From: Phoronis australis | Taxonomy: Eukaryota > Phoronida > Phoronidae | Assembly (NCBI GenBank): GCA_002633005.1 | Contig: NMRA01000132.1 | Location: 834,511 to 898,510 of the forward strand | Length of the DNA: 64,000 bases | Direction: 5' to 3' | Shown: positions 23,601 to 33,500 of the stretch, one piece after another | Numbering within the stretch: the stretch's first letter is position 1 | Layout of the letters: every line of letters starts with the position of its first letter | Notes under the pieces: model-generated | The model's input: the letters and a program-made list of their open reading frames with translations, nothing else | Databases searched by the model: none | Told to the model about the DNA's origin: nothing | Position numbers and translations under genes: made by a program

Positions 23601-26600
23601 CCATCACTTTAGATAGAATTTTGAACTGGCTTTCAGAAGATGTTTTCCATTTTTCGCTAGGACGTCTACTTTTCGAGTTATTTGAGATTTTCTGATAACG
23701 CTGTTCCTTTGTTGAGCGCTCTTGCTGCATTGACATTGGTTTATCTTCTATTGAACTAGACTGTAGCCTATTTCTTATTGATTTATGACATCTAAGTTCG
23801 TCATATGAATGTTGTGATGTTGTTCATCATAGCCACCACCATCATCATATTCGTCATCATCGTCATCATCTCTGTCATTGTATTTTCGGTTAATTTCGCC
23901 AAGTGTCGCTCAAGACTGTAGCCTTTTTCTTACTGATTTCGGACTTCTACGTTCGTCATGTGTATGTTATTATTACTTCTTTTGTTCATCCTCGCCACCA
24001 TCATCGTCATATTCGTCATCTTCGTCATCATCTTTATCGTCATCTTTTTGATTAATTTCGCCAAGTTTCGCTCCTCGGAGCGATTTCATTTGATATAGCG
24101 ATGTCTGATGCGAAGACTTTTCCTTCTAATTAGTAGAATGCAGTCTACGCAAAAACAATGACTTCTAGATGAACAATTTATAAATGAGGATGTGTAAATG
24201 ACGACTTAGAAATGATGACTTACCCTTGAATGTTTATGTGTAAGAGAGTGGGCATGTGAACTGGAACCGACAATACATGATGAGTTTAAAGTGAGAGATA
24301 AGCAATGGCATGTTACCTGTACTTGACAGAGTGCAGCCTCCTGGTATGACATTGTATTTGTGTTGTTTTGTAAGCCTTCATCTTATCGTGTTTCTTTTCC
24401 AGTTTCTAGTGTCCCTATGGTCCATGAAATTGCCCAGGGATGTTTGTTTGTGGTGAGTTGTGTGGAACCATGTGTTGGTTGAAGTATTGGCTGATTATTG
24501 ATTGAACCAACTGTTGAAAATCCGTCTATATTCTCAAAAAAGTCAACGCTGTGTCTGTAGGTTTGAAAGTCCACGAGGATTTGTAAAGGTGTATAATCAG
24601 CTACAAAACACTTAATGTTGATGTCAGTTGAGTCTTGCTTTATCAGTACTTGTTCTTAGTGTTTATATTTCTTGAATTTGGCTGCCATGTAATAATCAGT
24701 TAATGATAATCACCACAGCAAGGATTTCATTGGCCACAAGAGCCTTTTGTGTGTTGATAGAGATCTTCGCGTTTGTTGTACGTGAGTTACCTTGGTTGTT
24801 GTATTCCAGCTGCGGTTCATCACAGCTGTTGGGGACCAAACTCCTGTAAGGAAGACCCGGTCCACATCTGCTGTAGCCAAAACTTCACCAACCAAGAGTT
24901 GTGTTGACTGTGTGGTAGAGCTGTTTTTGGAAGCCATGAGCGAGTATTTTGGCAAAAGGTAAGTCCGTGTTCAATGTGAAGTACGTAAGTGGTGCTTGCA
25001 TACAATTAACTGTTTGCAAATCTACAGAATGTAATGCATTAGGACAATGCGAGCAAATGAAATAGTATCATAAACAACCCAACTATAAATCGTTATGATT
25101 TTTAAAACAATGTAAACTGGTGGAATTGTGCATATGTGGCCCACTTGACAGTATGAGTTAGAACCTTATGGATTGGTGTGCGCGATGTGTCTACAAAATG
25201 ATTCCATCATCGGAAGTATCCAACTAAAACACCCACGAAGCACACCGTTTGTGGTGCTGTCGTGGACACATTTCAATTATCTGCATTGCTCTTGTGTCTT
25301 GTAGTGTAGATCACGTGACAAATTTTCAGCAAAGTTTAGAATTTGATGATAATGCATTGTAAAGTTGATTAATGACTATAATGCTTTAGCTCATTCTGGT
25401 GTTGACATTTAAATGACCAGGTTTATGTGTGCATTTTCAGAGACAGTAAATATAGTCACATTCTATTTCACACTGTTGTGGAGAGACAACCTGCCCTCTT
25501 GTGGTCCCTGACTGAACCGCTACTGTCCGCAGCTACAAACCCCAGTCAGCGAATCTATGCCAAAGTATGTGCCTTGCTCAGCTATGTTTCTTACTTTACT
25601 GTGTGACTTTGCCCTGTGATTTAAATTATTCTTCACTGAAGTCAAACTAATGATGGCTTGATAGGAAGAGAATGAGGGCATATATCGATTAGTTGTTTCA
25701 TTTCCGGCTTACATTTTTGGTTAATAACCATACCTCCAAGTCGATAAAACTTCACTGTTCACCATGCCTAAGTTGCATCATGAAGTATTTGTACAATTTT
25801 GTGTATTAACTATTGTACACCAATGTTCTTCATTGATTGTTTCAGACACAAGCCCTGTCTATGCTTGCTGCCATGGTAACCAAACCAACGGTAACTATGT
25901 TTTGGGCGTATTTCAATGCTCTTCGTTGCTCTTGTAATAATAGTGCTTTTGTAGAACCTCTTAATTTCCTGGTGATTGTGCTCGTCATCATTCAGAAAAA
26001 AATAGGTATTAAAAAGTGGCAACAGTTTTTATTGAGTATTGATGGAAATTCATGCTTTGCTTTTTTGGTTAGGTCTGTGAAATTGGTGTTAGCAAGTGGA
26101 CGCCGTTAGCTGAGCAGATCTTTGCCAAAGTGGGAAGTGAAATCTGCAGCTTAGATGCTGAAAATGTCAAGCCACGCTATGTTCAAGATATGCTACTGCT
26201 GGTTCATCGAGTGTTGACAGTGGATAGTGAACAGGTGAGAAAACCTGTCATGTAGTGAAATGCAGTGAATGTTAAATACAGTGTTGTGGCGAGGGTATTG
26301 CATACCTGGACTGTGTGCGCCTGTCGATGCTTACTTTGTCAGAGATCAAAGTTTTAATGTGGAAAATAAGAAAAGACAATGATACAAGTAGCACGGGAAG
26401 TCTCCTTCACATTGTTGCCTTCTTTGTAGTGAACACCAAGTGCTCTTTCACAATTCAATTCTTTCAGGGCACTTCCCAGACATGACATGTCATATCTTAT
26501 CTAACAGCTATGATTCCAATCTGTTGTTATGGGTCAACTTTTGTTGAACTTAAAGGCAGTTGTGGTCCTTGTGTGCTGGAATAATGGTTTGTAATAAAGT

Positions 26601-28629
26601 CTAATGTTTTGGCAACACTGAAGGTTTAACACCTACAGTCCTTTCATATGAGTCGTATTGTAATTGTTGTACTTGCCAAACATATGGCATCTATGAGTTG
26701 AGTCCACGTCTAGTACTGATTGTACACATTCATATTGGCAATACAAAGTCGCATTTAATTTTGCCTTTGATAAATAGACTGAACCCTTAAGAGCTCGAAA
26801 GCTATGTTGGCTTGTTGTGTTTGACCTAATTAGGTTCAATATTCTCTTCCATTTTGCAGCACATTTCCTTTGCGGAGATGTCATATATTCTGCAAAAGTG
26901 TAAAGGTTAATTTTGACTATGCTGTAGAATCTGAGATAGTTATTGATAAATCACACACCAGTGTTGTTCAGGGGGCGTTTTGTCAAGGTTCATAAAGTCT
27001 GCCATTAATGTGGAGGTTGAAAAGACTGAACGTAAAAAATTATTCACTTGATTTTTCTAACAATGTTGTAAAAATGCAACGCCGCATTAGCATTGATGTG
27101 CCTGCAACTGTCTTCGTTCCGATTGGATATGCGAGATTTGTTAAAACAGGGCCTGGTTGTGCAAACCTGGCTGAAGTGGCGAGATAGTAGACTATAATTA
27201 GTTACCCATTGAGTTGTGAAACGACATCTTTCAGGTGGCGCCCTCACGCATTGTTGAGAAGCTGAATGAGCTGAAGAGTCATCTGAGAAAGGACTGCAGA
27301 AAAGTGTGCATGAAAATTCTCACTCACAAGGATAGGTTTGTATTAGAAGTTCCATGTCTGCTTGTGTCCATTGGCTAGAAAAGAAATGGTTTGGATCTCT
27401 TTCCATCATGTTTCCATCGCAATGTAGTCTTGGTTTGCATTTCTAAAAAAATTCATTTTCGACAGTATTTCACATCTACTGTGGGTGATGAGACCTCTGA
27501 GTGTTGTGATTTTTTATGTTTCAGAAGCTCAAAAGAGGAGCACAAACCAAAAGTTGTTCAAACAAATGGTGATGACCCTGAAGTGCCATTGAAGTCTATG
27601 GAAAGTTCAGCTGTGGAAAAGGAGCAGCGTATTTCTGGGTGTGGAGAAACCCATGAGGGACAGGGTAAAGGTGAAAGTGAAAAGAAGCCAGCATGCTTGG
27701 TATCTGACCAGACTGGGCCACCATCGACTTCTAGAAGTAAGAAACGAAAGAAGAATCAGGAGGACATGTTGGAATCACCAAAGCTGATTCACGTTGAAAA
27801 TGTGTCAGAAGTGAGTGGTGAACAGAGTTTGATTTTGAACCAAAGAATAGGAAATGCTGTGCATGAGGCACAGCTTGACTCGAAGTCATCATCGTCACCT
27901 TCAAAGAAGAAGAAAATGAAGAAGAGTAGGAAAGACAAGAATGATAATAAACCTGGAGAAGACGAATTTGAAGAAATGTCATTAGATGATACCAGACTAG
28001 TAAATAATAAAAGCGAGGTTGTGAAAGAGGATCTAGAAGATGGTGCAACGCCGAATGTACTAGACTCGGTATCTGTGTCGTCTAAAAAGAAGAAGAAAGT
28101 GAAAGAGAAGGATAGCAAGGCAACGTTGGTGTTGGTGACGGGTAGTCAAGAAGAGTGCAAAGTAAGTAAGAAAAGTACTTCTGTAGGCAATACTTGTACG
28201 GTAGCGAATGAGAGTGTTGTGATCAAGCAGGAAGTGGAAGGTGACGTGACGGAGCAACAGGTTGATGTGCAGCCTGTGTCATCGGCAAAGAAGAAAAAGA
28301 AGAAGAGGAGGAGACATGATGATGATGATAGGGACAAAGAGGAAAAGGATCTTGATGAGACATCAGCAGATTGCAGTCTGGTGAAGACTGAAAGTGATGT
28401 GAACATGACCTCTGGTGGGGGATTGTCTTGTGAGGCTGCTGCAGGAGGTCCAAATTCCAGTAACGTTAGCACGCCACCTTCTAACAAGAACAGGAACAAG
28501 GAGCTGTCTGGGAACTCACAGCCTTTGAAAAGGTGTGCGGATGGCAAACCCATGACACCTGGAAAACTTGTCAAATTTTCTCAAATGGAGACTCCTAGTA
28601 GCAGGAAAAAGGTTAAGAATTCGAAATAA
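2643..28629 (+). CDS. MYBBP1A: MYBBP1A (Myb-binding protein 1A / Pol5, DNA polymerase phi family), 29 exons, 5' end missing
   Basis: Exons read from splice sites and frame: 2643-2750, 3414-3506, 5521-5592, 6027-6137, 6311-6433, 7154-7246, 7919-8024, 8592-8686, 9279-9371, 10512-10655, 11070-11140, 11456-11618, 12099-12278, 12917-13015, 14809-14916, 15901-15970, 16130-16275, 16836-16884, 17840-18048, 18174-18310, 21302-21482, 21809-21881, 24403-24452, 24810-24958, 25441-25564, 25846-25890, 26073-26234, 27235-27335, 27525-28629. All introns are GT-AG and the phases join without a stop: 4260 nt, 1419 residues plus stop. The family is a nucleolar protein of helical repeats that acts in rRNA synthesis and processing (yeast Pol5) and binds Myb and p53 in vertebrates. 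Diagnostic stretches: ARPGYAVALTQ in the first exon, EEPSWVEVVTELLLSLLSQ at 16130, RVSVKAAL after the acidic segment, and a Lys-rich C-terminus. The human protein is 1328 residues, so only roughly the first 60-80 residues should be missing upstream. I saw no matching exon between 840 and 2640. Confidence 0.94.
3036..3173. repeat. Tandem duplication of about 70 bp in MYBBP1A intron 1
   Basis: Two adjacent copies (3036-3105, 3106-3173), each starting CTCCAAACTT and ending AATAATTGCA, differ by a few substitutions and small indels in a T/A run. The second copy abuts a SINE, whose 3' tail resembles the end of the unit. Confidence 0.8.
3174..3365 (-). mobile_element. tRNA-derived SINE copy 1 (decayed head)
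   Basis: Shares CAGACGTG, GATCA(C/T)CTGGAACCATTTTTA and the TTTATTAATAT region with the copies at 41061 and 54717. The tRNA-like head toward 3365 is eroded (CTAGTCCATACTGCCT remains). Read on the - strand, head to tail. Confidence 0.65.
4915..4988 (+). ncRNA. SNORD57: C/D-box snoRNA, SNORD57-like (18S Am99 guide), copy A
   Basis: In MYBBP1A intron 2. C box GTGATGA at 4921-4927, D' CTGA at 4941-4944, D box CTGA at 4979-4982. A short terminal stem TCCC/GGGA brackets the boxes. The 15 nt before the D box (AACTGATTTAATGAG) are the exact complement of the universally conserved 18S rRNA stretch CTCATTAAATCAGTT. The fifth nucleotide upstream of the D box pairs with the A equivalent to human 18S A99. 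Human U57/SNORD57 and yeast snR51 guide this site. The family assignment rests on the guide, not on overall similarity. Confidence 0.88.
6904..6976 (+). ncRNA. SNORD57: C/D-box snoRNA, SNORD57-like (18S Am99 guide), copy B
   Basis: In MYBBP1A intron 5, 182 nt upstream of the next exon. C box GTGATGA at 6910-6916, D' CTGA at 6930-6933, D box CTGA at 6968-6971, with CCC/GGG beside the boxes. It has the same 15-nt 18S complement as copy A. Its closest relative is copy A: both share CCTGACAG and TGTGGAGGT in the middle, which indicates duplication. Confidence 0.88.
8810..8862. ncRNA. miRNA-like hairpin in MYBBP1A intron 8
   Basis: Arms 8810-8831 and 8841-8862 pair over 21 of 22 positions (CCATCTGGGAATGT... 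with ...ACATTCCCAGATGG), with a 9-nt loop. A further AGAAT/ATTCT pair lies outside across an internal loop. The shape fits a pre-miRNA or a very small MITE. No homology is claimed. Confidence 0.4.
10094..10164 (+). ncRNA. SNORD57: C/D-box snoRNA, SNORD57-like (18S Am99 guide), copy C
   Basis: In MYBBP1A intron 9. C box ATGATGA at 10101-10107, D box CTGA at 10155-10158. A perfect 6-bp terminal stem ATCCCA (10094-10099) with TGGGAT (10159-10164) differs in sequence from the other copies but still pairs. The guide TAACTGATTTAATGAG gives 16 nt of 18S complement. The D' box has decayed to TTGA, which fits a molecule that uses only the D guide. Confidence 0.88.
11891..11962 (+). ncRNA. SNORD57: C/D-box snoRNA, SNORD57-like (18S Am99 guide), copy D
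   Basis: In MYBBP1A intron 12, 141 nt upstream of the next exon. C box ATGATGA at 11898-11904, D' CTGA at 11915-11918, D box CTGA at 11954-11957. The guide ATAACTGATTTAATGAG is the longest of the set, 17 nt complementary to 18S rRNA. The terminal stem is weak (GTCC with GGAT, imperfectly placed), so processing may be less efficient than for copy C. Confidence 0.85.
12279..12538 (+). repeat. Minisatellite, 19-bp unit, beginning at a splice donor
   Basis: About a dozen imperfect copies of a unit like AAGTTTAACCCTTTATTGC. The first unit includes the GTAAGT donor of the preceding MYBBP1A exon (12099-12278). Confidence 0.9.
13733..14299. mobile_element. MITE with about 41-bp terminal inverted repeats and G-run ends
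   Basis: Left end GGGCTGTTCCAG..., followed by a run of G and AAGGC, is mirrored at 14259-14299 with 2 differences in 41. 567 bp, no coding capacity, in MYBBP1A intron 14. A clean target duplication is not visible. A truncated sibling lies at 57808-57881. Confidence 0.85.
14310..14732. repeat. Intronic 420-bp repeat, copy 1
   Basis: Aligns along its length with 16923-17349, sharing for instance TTATTCCTTATACATGATGT and ATGATGGCTTGATAGGAAGA. A 45-bp fragment recurs at 25630-25675. Non-coding and dispersed; not aligned with the exon boundaries, so it is not an exon duplication. Confidence 0.85.
16684..16755 (+). ncRNA. Decayed fifth copy of the SNORD57-like snoRNA
   Basis: In MYBBP1A intron 17, with its end about 85 nt before the next exon. 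ACTGATTCAATGAGA followed by CTGA (16747-16750) matches the guide and D box of copies A-D with one internal mismatch and one change beside the D box. The C box is degenerate (ATGATGT at 16686-16692), and no terminal stem is evident. I read it as a pseudogene or a barely functional copy. Confidence 0.4.
16836..18310 (+). CDS. MYBBP1A: MYBBP1A exons 18-20: acidic linker of the protein
   Basis: These three exons encode the junction between the N-terminal helical-repeat half and the C-terminal half. Exon 17840-18048 is almost entirely Asp/Glu/Ser (runs such as DDEDDEDTDDDNDDE) and is followed by a helical segment, RLDAALAEVFRQRIGNK, in 18174-18310. Vertebrate MYBBP1A has an acidic stretch at the equivalent place, just after the PPWVEV segment and before an ALDQSLA-like helix. 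The acidity is compositional; I infer, but cannot show, a role in binding basic nucleolar partners. The codons are GAT/GAC/GAA repeats, so length polymorphism is likely. Confidence 0.9.
16923..17349. repeat. Intronic 420-bp repeat, copy 2
   Basis: Second full copy of the repeat at 14310-14732, roughly 88-90% similar by eye, in MYBBP1A intron 18. Confidence 0.85.
18400..18632. repeat. Old, diverged intronic repeat family (continues after the transposon, 20821-21010)
   Basis: Phrases such as TGTTCATGAAAT, GTGTTGATTTT(G)GG(A/G)TGG and GGCGCCATCTAGAGGCAAATTG recur, diverged, at 3650-3900, 8230-8340, 9640-9870, 12590-12790, 18470-18620, 20821-21010 and 29250-30000. They look like one ancient dispersed repeat. 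The young transposon inserted inside this copy. Confidence 0.5.
18633..20815. mobile_element. 2.18-kb non-autonomous DNA transposon, copy 1 (hAT-like)
   Basis: 11-bp perfect terminal inverted repeat CAGGGCTCGAC, flanked by the 5-bp direct repeat GTGCA (18628-18632 and 20816-20820). Both subterminal regions carry several copies of AGGTCGCATTT/AGCTCGCATTT in both orientations, as in transposase-binding subterminal repeats. No transposase ORF; short ORFs shared with copy 2 reflect recent common origin only. CAGGG-type ends fit hAT; 5-bp duplications are reported for a hAT subgroup, so the superfamily is tentative. In MYBBP1A intron 20. Confidence 0.9.
22880..24074. repeat. Repeat block bounded by TTTCGCCAAGT motifs, with a 155-bp tandem duplication
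   Basis: Begins with a perfect hairpin ACTTGGCGAAAT-AA-ATTTCGCCAAGT (22880-22905). The same ATTTCGCCAAGT recurs at the ends of two tandem units (23758-23912 and 23913-about 24070), each with CATCATCGTCATC-rich sequence. Contains three AAGATGGCGG motifs. A 150-codon ORF at 22832-23284 crosses this block but has no recognisable domain. In MYBBP1A intron 22. Confidence 0.65.
27525..28629 (+). CDS. MYBBP1A: MYBBP1A terminal exon: long basic tail with repeated Lys clusters
   Basis: The last exon (acceptor TTTCAG at 27519-27524) carries 367 codons and the TAA. It encodes a disordered tail with Lys/Arg clusters SKKRKKNQ, SKKKKMKKSRKDK, SSKKKKKVKEKD, AKKKKKKRRRHDDDD and SSRKKVKNSK. These are typical nucleolar/nuclear localisation signals of this family. 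Between the clusters lie short acidic segments with SUMO-consensus matches (EVVKED, VVIKQE, SLVKTE). An ORF upstream of the acceptor (from 27391) is open by chance in the intron; the splice phase from 27235-27335 fixes the acceptor. Opposite-strand ORFs over this exon are shadows of its biased codons. Confidence 0.93.
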
Positions 28630-28868
28630 GAGAATAGTAGTGTTGGTGATGATATCAGAGTTGTGGTTTGAAATTCATTAATTAAAACTTTGTGCTGAAG
28701 AATCTGTTATGCGTGTTGACGAACAATGAGGTTTCAAACTGTGAAATATAGCTGTCCAACATAATTTAGACACTGATGAAACCAGCTGCGATTGAACCTT
28801 TTGCCAAAAAGACTAACTTTTGATTTAAGAAGAGGTGGCTCGTGGAGCGTTTTATTCTCACATAAGCA

Positions 28869-28874
28869 AATAAA
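28869..28874 (+). terminator. Candidate polyadenylation signal of MYBBP1A
   Basis: AATAAA lies 240 nt downstream of the MYBBP1A stop codon, a normal 3' UTR length. No other perfect hexamer was noticed nearer the stop. A cleavage site is not visible from sequence alone. Confidence 0.5.
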
Positions 28875-30593
28875 GACATTTCTGGGCTAGGGAAGAACTA
28901 ACCGTTATTGCTTGAGGCCTTGCTAAGTTTATGAAGTGACCCTGTTGGTCAAGTCAGTTTATAAAACTTGAGTTGGTGACCACCACATGTTACTCTTAAT
29001 TTAAAAATTGACCAGAACACCTGAATTTGAAAAACTACTCTAAACTGTGGCATGTGATTGTCAATATGTATGTCAGCATCCTTTTTTGTGAAAACTGCTG
29101 CGTGTATGATGAGGAAATTTGTTGGGATTGTGGTGGCACCATCAACTTGAAGAGGGAATTGGCTATAGTCAATTGTTCACGAAATTGCGAGGAATTTTTC
29201 CGAAACTTGAGGCTGGGATATGTGGTGGCAATAGGCTGGCACCAGTCGATTTTTGAGGGATTCCACTACCAACCCTTTCTTCCTCTGTTGGCAGTTTTAC
29301 TTGCCACAGGAAATAAATTCCTTTTACATCAATGTTTTGCGAAGTGACGACGAATTGCGAACTAACTTCACAAGTATTCGGTTTAATTGCAACACCAGGA
29401 GTCGCTTTTCAGGTCGAGTTGACTACCCTACCACCCCTGTTGGCAATTTTACTTTTGACAACAGTGTGTCGATTATTTTCGTGAGGGCTGTACAGATTTT
29501 GGTGAAACTTGACGTAAAGGTTGGTGGTTGGGATTCGTTGACACTAATCGAACTCCATGTGAATTTGACTACTAAAATTGCACCCCCTGTTGATCGTTAT
29601 TGTTTTTAACAAGATTCCGCTGTCAAAATATGTCAGATTTTGACGAAATTTGGATAGATGATGAATATGAGTCCGAAGCCAGTCGATTATCACACAGATT
29701 GGACTGCAGTACTGTAGTTAGGCCATTTTGGTTGGATATTTCTTGTTAAGTGAATAATGTCCACACTTGCAAGGTTTTCATAGAACTTGACTTGGATAAT
29801 TACGATGGGTGTGCGTCGGTTGATGTTTGACCGATTTGGCTGCTGTAGCGTCCCTTTTGGCCATTTTAGTTTTTGTCAAGATATTTCTGGTCCCTGTTGT
29901 AACTGGTGGACGGATCTGTCGGTGAAACTTGACACAAGGATATAATTATTATGACTGGGTTGCGCCTCCACCAGTTGATTATTGGACTGATTACGCTCAG
30001 TGCTGTAGTGGGGCTTAGACGCATGTAGGCTCAGCCAACCACCTTTTTGGCATTTAAACGTAGCGCCTACGCACCGTAAGTTACTTTATAGTGCGAATTC
30101 AGTGCTCGAGGTGATACGGTGGGCATTGGGCGCCTAGTTACCTCTAATTTTACCACTACAACACTCAAACGCTACCGTTCGCTTCTTTGGTGACTGACAT
30201 CGTTTGAGACCAATTTCTTTAGGGTTAGTGCACTGGGCCATATTTCCGACAGAAGGTGGTAGGTTCTTAGCAGCCTGTAATGTTTGTAAGTGGTAATTAT
30301 CTCCGCTTGTGATCGTGCAAACAGTTGTATAACTTGTTTTCTTTAAAATGCACGTGAAGGTTATGTATTGAAAAACGTAAACTTTATAATTATGCGAATA
30401 ATATGTTTACAATTCATTTACTGTTTAATTTACTACTATGAGTGGGCCAAAGGTTTGAACGATCTTTGTTTTCGACTTATAGCCAGGAGTACCTTTCATG
30501 GTTACTGGCAGGAATTCCGACTACATCAACACTATCCTTGGTGAAACGAAAATGATCTGAGCAGGAATACAGTCTTCGTGGTCAGCGTGGCCA
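28875..30593. other. Intergenic, tail-to-tail between MYBBP1A and METTL27-like gene 1
   Basis: No gene recognised. Much of 29250-30000 consists of diverged copies of the repeat family also seen in MYBBP1A introns (GTTGGCAATTTTACTT, GGTGAAACTTGAC). ORFs at 29027-29609 run through this repeat and look non-coding. Confidence 0.5.
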
Positions 30594-33500
30594 CTAGTTC
30601 ACCCGAAGAACAATTCCTTCGCCATTTCCCCTTAGTATGTGGTTTTTAGTCTTTATCCTTTCCACAATTTTTATTGCGCCCTGCTCGACGAGTGTGTATA
30701 TTGACGACCAAATGTCCACGTGCTTGTCACATGAGCGAACGATAACAATGATGCCACCTGTTAAAAGCAGTTTCGGCTTGAAAGTAGGCGTTTGTTTTGG
30801 AGGGATTTCTTTGTTTTTGAAAACGTCTGAAATTATCCAGAATTCCAGCTGGACACGAGGGCAGGGACGATGAGCAATCTATAGTTTCTTTATTCCTACT
30901 CGGGGTGAAAACCATTCAAAACACCTTAGAGATCAAATCTACCAACCGGACCAAAATTAAGTCTGTATCCATAAACTGGAGTGGTCCTTAGATATTGATC
31001 ATTTTGGCGCGTGTGTCTATCTTACTGATCGGTACGCAGGCCCCCGGAACACCTTGGAATATTTTCGTGTGGCCAATCCCTCGTTGTTTCACATTAAATT
31101 ACATTGTAGTTTAACTGGATCATATTCTGCAAATTGACTGAAAAGGTAATTCCAAGGCATGTGAACTGGGTACTAAACTGTTTTTTAAAATTTAAAAATT
31201 GTACTTCGTTTATCATTGGAACATGTGTTAATGCCTATCCATACACAAATAGTTGTTTTGATCTGTTGTTTTACTATATGATAATTTTTGACAACTTATG
31301 ACGGATTAGCGTTCTACGTCATTCTGCAGCTAAAGTTGTGCGATTTTTGCGTCGGCTTTCGGCGCCATAAAATATTGAGTTTGAAATATTCAATACAGTT
31401 GTGGTATTGGAGACGGTAATTTTTTCTTCATCCTAGATATTAACTTTTGGTTGACTTGATGAAATTCCAGACAAGCTTCTCTTTATCGGCAGTTTGACCA
31501 CTACAAAAGTAGTCCGACAACACCTCCGATGCCAATTAGTCGATAAATTTGAAATAACTTAATGGTCCTTTTTAAGAACAACATTAAGAAAATAATGATA
31601 ATTTTCCGTACCTTCGCCAGGTGCTAAAAATGCAAATGATCCCCACGGGGACTATCGGTCACTGACGACGTCCAGAGAGTGTGAACTTATATTATGATTT
31701 ATTCATATTCAAACTTTATCTGACATGTAAGTCATACTTACTTTCCACACCAAAACCTGGACAATGAAGCACTTGCTCTCCCAAGAATGCATCTTGTGTG
31801 ACTTAGTTGGCATGCACATCAAAACTTGGTAGAATTTTGTTTTACGGGTATCAAGTGTTCAGAATATTTGTTTCCGTAATGGAGAAACTAAGGTAGATTG
31901 TTGATGTAATTACTTAAACATTGCTGAAAATACTATTGAAAATAAATTCCCAGATTTTCTCAGATTTTTAAGCAGACTGCCAATAATCCCGAGTCTAGGA
32001 TACGTAACATTTTAAGAAATTTGGCACCGTTGGTATTTTGAAACGGCTGGTGGCTTTATTCGCACGTCTCTGGCCATCTGTGAACACACTGTACAGTTAT
32101 GTGTTTTTTAAACAATAGGATGGTCCCGTATTACACAGCGGCTTTCGAATCTTGCAATATTTATCCACTATGCTGAAACATCTGTCAAATAGTTTCATGG
32201 CTTCGTTCGAGCTCCATTGGAGTTTCTCATGTTATTTATTGGTGCCTTGCCATTTTCGAGTTTTTCTCTCCTGCATTAACTGTATTCAACTTTCCAATGC
32301 TAGCGAAGTTTCACTGCTATGGGCTGCAAATGCGACGGCAGAAAGTTGGATAGAGTTGAGAAGTATGCGTCGATGAGATATTTTTCGACATGATTCCTAA
32401 AATCGGCACATTTCTAAATCGAGGCCAATATGTAACAACGCCGATTTCCGACCTCCAAGACAAAGGAGGTTTCCATCTGGGACTGTCCAATTGCTTACCA
32501 ATTGATCCAAGGGTGCCTTGTGTAAATTACCTGGCTTCGTGACGCGTATCAGTTCTGGTAGACATTCAACTGGAAGACCGCCGTCGTAGAAGGTGCCGGA
32601 AGCCGTAGCCACGTCGTATGAACCTGCACGAGCAAAGAGAATCGAGTTAATCATGTGAATGGCACGGCTGTTCTTAGTGTCAATTTTTTAGTCTTTTGTT
32701 GGGACATAACTGATGGGTGAAATCATGGGACGTTTTCTCAGGCTACTATGACGGAAGTACCAAAGTTTCTCAGTCTCTCAATTGTCGCCATACAAAACAA
32801 ACTCACCCTTTTCCAGGCATGTTTTTTCGTCACCTAGAGTGATCAACTGCTGGTAGACGTTCTTGTAAATTTGTTTTTTCTTTGCGACGTTCAACATGGC
32901 TTCGTTAGCATCAACAGCGTCTACGTTTGTGAAGCCTAGTCGAGCTAACTGTGAAAAATAGACATTTCTTGCGGGATTTAGTATGTTTCGAAGTTATTCT
33001 TCAGTTCCGTGTGCTCGAATGAGGCCTCCCCTAATTTGGCGAAGTGGGGAAAAAAGATCCGTCTCGGAGAAACAAAAACTTCGAACAAAGTAGAAAACGA
33101 GATAAAAGTCCACTGAATAGGTGTGAAACAACAACATCCGGCGAATGCACAATTCATAGCTCTGAATGTACACCGTGAATCTTTGTAAAAGGTGCACATT
33201 GATTCTCAAAAATTCGAGCCTCCATTTTTTAAGCTGGGTGCACTCGTGCAAAAGGGATTCAGTTTCTCAATATTTTCATCACTTAAATGGAACCCAGTAA
33301 TATACATAAAGTCTCGTGTATTTGCATGCTCTATGCTAATGTACAGCAGGAACTGAATGACAATGCTATTTTATACGTACCAGGTAATCGACACTAAACA
33401 AAGTGCAGTTGTGTTCATTGACAACTTGTAAATGTGAAAACAAAAATTCTGCAAATAGTTGACCTTTGCACTAATGGCGTGCCTCGCGAGTGTTATTCCC

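Noticed and set aside
27391-27524. N-terminal extension of the last MYBBP1A exon ORF
   Set aside because: It is open only by chance; splice phase from exon 27235-27335 and the TTTCAG acceptor place the exon start at 27525.
27731-28574. Several antisense ORFs over the MYBBP1A last exon
   Set aside because: Shadow frames of the Lys/Asp-biased coding exon.
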